A stretch of 64,000 bases of DNA from Methanolinea sp. (GTDB lineage Archaea; Halobacteriota; Methanomicrobia; Methanomicrobiales; Methanospirillaceae): the NCBI GenBank assembly GCA_018262855.1, contig JADFDO010000006.1, forward strand, positions 1 through 64,000, given 5' to 3'. This document shows positions 62,248 to 64,000 of this stretch, piece after piece. Numbering within the stretch: the first letter of the stretch is position 1; the number at the start of each line of letters is the position of its first letter. The position numbers and the translations under genes are program-made. Below the pieces are notes generated by a model. The model saw only the letters and a program-made list of their open reading frames with translations, did no database searches and was not told the DNA's origin.

Positions 62248-62931
62248 TCATAAATGATCCCATAAAGGACTTTTCCCCCGGCTGGTATCCTTCCCGTCTT
62301 CCGTGTTGCGGGCATCCTGGGGTGTGTTCATCCCCGATCCTTCCCCAGATCCCTCTTCTCTCTTCACCAGAATTTCCGTTGCTGCATCATCCGGGGTCAC
62401 ACCGCAATCAAGGTAATAACGGTCCATGAAATGGTGAAAAGAACGGTTTTTCCTGCATGCAGAGGAGATTGAAAACCGGGACAGGATCTCGATCATGTAC
62501 GCGATCCGGGAGGTATACTGGGGCGGGATGCTCGTGTTGAAGATCTCTTTGGTGACCTGATCGGTGGAATGCAGGGGGCGGACACCGAGCCTCTGTGCAT
62601 CCTCAAGTTCGAGCCCGGCAAGGTACCAGCTCTCGATCTCCTGGATAATGACCATAATCTCGCCTTGCTGTATGACGCCAAACCTCTCCATAATAATGTG
62701 TTTTTTTGCCGCCACACCGGGTGCCTTGTCGATGTCCGTGACCAGAAGGAGTTCGTCCCCTGCCCGGTGAATGCTGCGGATAAACCGGCATACCCTGTTG
62801 CTCCTCATGCAGGCATACTTAATCAGCCTGACAGCCCTGTATCTTGGGGAGAGCAGTGGGATTATGATGCTTGTGAAGAACCGTTCGTCGTCGTTTCCTT
62901 CCACAAGGATAAATAGCCGCCGTTCGCTCAT
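62248..62931 (-). CDS. TOPRIM-like protein (DUF4276/OLD-type partner)
   Basis: 227 residues. TOPRIM-type acidic motifs: FILVEGNDDERFF (Glu) and LLVTDIDKAPG (DxD), then IIQEIESWYLAG, a feature of DUF4276/DUF4435-like proteins. ATG overlaps the stop of the AAA ATPase gene by 4 nt. ATPase+TOPRIM pairs occur in OLD, Gabija, PARIS and AbiL-type defence systems. Nuclease activity is inferred. Confidence 0.75.
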   Translation of the reverse strand: MSERRLFILVEGNDDERFFTSIIIPLLSPRYRAVRLIKYACMRSNRVCRFIRSIHRAGDELLLVTDIDKAPGVAAKKHIIMERFGVIQQGEIMVIIQEIESWYLAGLELEDAQRLGVRPLHSTDQVTKEIFNTSIPPQYTSRIAYMIEILSRFSISSACRKNRSFHHFMDRYYLDCGVTPDDAATEILVKREEGSGEGSGMNTPQDARNTEDGKDTSRGKSPLWDHL

Positions 62932-64000
62932 TCAATCCCTAAAAAATTCTGGATGAATAGTTCTTCGATTCCAATCTCATCCTCAAGGAACTCCCTGATC
63001 TCCTTCTCATCGGAGGGGAGTCTTAACCGGGAGAATCCGTCATTATCCCTTGTAATGAGGATGATGTCACTGAGGTCCACGTGCTTGACCATCTCGGGGT
63101 TGTGGGTTGTGACAATGACCTGTTTCGAACGTGCAGCATCCTTGAGCATCTCCACCAGCCGGGAGATCAGAAACGGATGGATGTTTCGTTCAGGTTCCTC
63201 GATGATGGTCACGGGCCTTTCTTCAAAGTAGAGCGCGATCACAAGGGCACAGATATTGATGGTCCCGTCGGAGATCATCGATGCGGGGAGATATTTCTCC
63301 TTGCTGTACACCTCCTTTAATTTCAGGAACATTGAGAGGTCCATGAACTTTTCGACCGCAACATCATCGATGAAAGGAAGCACGTCCCTGAGCAACCTCG
63401 TGAAATTCTCTTTCCTTGCCGGATCCTCGATGATATTCTTGATCACGATGGCGAGGTTACTCCCATCTTTCTCAAGATCTGTCTTTCCCATGATCGGGAC
63501 CGCTCTTTTGAGGAGGCGTGGGTCGAAATCGTATACCTTCATCCCCCTGAAGACCCACTCCAGGGAAGGGATGCCCGGGACAAAGACCGGAAGCGTCATG
63601 ATCAGGGTTCCTGCGGGTATGTCCTTCTTCTGGAAATAATAGGGAAAGAGATCATCCTCCTTCAAATTGAGTCCCTCTGGGGGACAGATGCAGTACTGGA
63701 TAGGGCCACCGGTTCTGACGAGCGCTATGGTCCCTTCGCCCATATTCTTCTGGCTGGCGCCTTCCTGGCAGAGGAAATGGCCCTTCACTTCGAGTGTATC
63801 GGACGCAATATCGTAACTCTCTCCCGTCTCCGCGAATGAGAGGGAGAACGAGTAACAGACCTCCTCCGGATGGAAATATACGGCGATTCCCCCCCTCATC
63901 CCCACGATATCCGTCTTTTCCTCTTCAAGCACGTATGCGATCCTGATCGAGAACGGTTCTTTCGGGCCAATGATGGTATTCCGGAGATACTCGACTCCTC
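62928..64000 (-). CDS. AAA (AAA_21-type) ATPase, 5' end outside window
   Basis: The frame stays open to the right edge (at least 356 residues), so the start and Walker A are outside; a GTG at 63932 is internal. C-terminal part has the ABC/SMC-like signature PASMISDGTINICALVIAL, Walker B VTIIEEPERNIHPF and the His switch VIVTTHNPEMV, as in OLD-family/RecF-like ATPases. Coupled to the TOPRIM-like gene. Confidence 0.85.
   Translation of the reverse strand, partial: GVEYLRNTIIGPKEPFSIRIAYVLEEEKTDIVGMRGGIAVYFHPEEVCYSFSLSFAETGESYDIASDTLEVKGHFLCQEGASQKNMGEGTIALVRTGGPIQYCICPPEGLNLKEDDLFPYYFQKKDIPAGTLIMTLPVFVPGIPSLEWVFRGMKVYDFDPRLLKRAVPIMGKTDLEKDGSNLAIVIKNIIEDPARKENFTRLLRDVLPFIDDVAVEKFMDLSMFLKLKEVYSKEKYLPASMISDGTINICALVIALYFEERPVTIIEEPERNIHPFLISRLVEMLKDAARSKQVIVTTHNPEMVKHVDLSDIILITRDNDGFSRLRLPSDEKEIREFLEDEIGIEELFIQNFLGIE

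Overview
The window comes from a hydrogenotrophic methanogenic archaeon, most likely order Methanomicrobiales. The evidence is a tungsten/molybdenum formylmethanofuran dehydrogenase (fwdDBAC), an Eha-type energy-converting [NiFe] hydrogenase, F420-dependent NADP reductase, a two-subunit pyruvate carboxylase, DUF2111/DUF2240/DUF2551 proteins, TFB, SRP19, GAR1 and aIF5B, TATA boxes with several leaderless starts, and many PAS and PEGA proteins. No rRNA, CRISPR array or recognisable IS element was seen.

Layout. 1-3.8 kb: accessory island with a partial Cys-rich ORF, a decayed ORF, a low-GC TPR/zinc-ribbon/membrane/transglutaminase-like/Cys-repeat protein, and a tyrosine integrase beside an intron-containing tRNA-Met. 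4-14.4 kb (minus strand): DUF2551, a zinc protein, archease, rtcB, a GATase-like protein, DUF2111, birA, bioY, ecfA, ecfA, ecfT, then pycB-pycA. Biotin uptake, biotin ligation and the main biotin enzyme are therefore together, with a perfect inverted repeat at the bioY start that looks like a BirA operator. 14.6-18.9 kb (plus): secF-secD, thioredoxin, npdG, aldolase, DUF2281. 19.1-19.8 kb: two tRNA-Ala genes, each followed by odd structured units that end in a copy of that tRNA's own 3' end. 20-27 kb: information processing (tfb, gar1, SRP19, S8e, S6e, aIF5B, tRNA-His) plus hypB and a PHP phosphoesterase. 27-36.9 kb: surface and signalling genes (PEGA proteins, STAS protein, MsrB, wHTH-FHA regulator, membrane Ser/Thr kinase, DUF362 ferredoxin). 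37-40.7 kb: a large REC-GAF-PAS sensor whose H-box histidine is a tyrosine.

40.8-51.7 kb is the metabolic core: one tightly overlapping minus-strand run reading ehaB-C-D-E-F-G-H-I-J-L-M-N-O, polyferredoxin, fwdD-B-A-C. ehaE has a CTG start and is easily missed. This arrangement would couple an ion-driven ferredoxin-reducing hydrogenase to the first step of methanogenesis, reduction of CO2 to formylmethanofuran. A TrkH-type K+ transporter lies just upstream.

53-64 kb: tRNA-Leu, SixA-like phosphatase, an MsvR-like redox regulator divergent from a winged-helix protein with TTCGTATA boxes between them, a ferritin-like/VIT iron transporter, a probable methanogenesis marker 11 protein with an added HTH, homoserine dehydrogenase with an ACT protein, a membrane PAS protein, and at the right edge a TOPRIM-like protein paired with a truncated AAA ATPase, a pairing typical of anti-phage modules.

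Functions are assigned from motifs and family knowledge read by eye; no database search was run.
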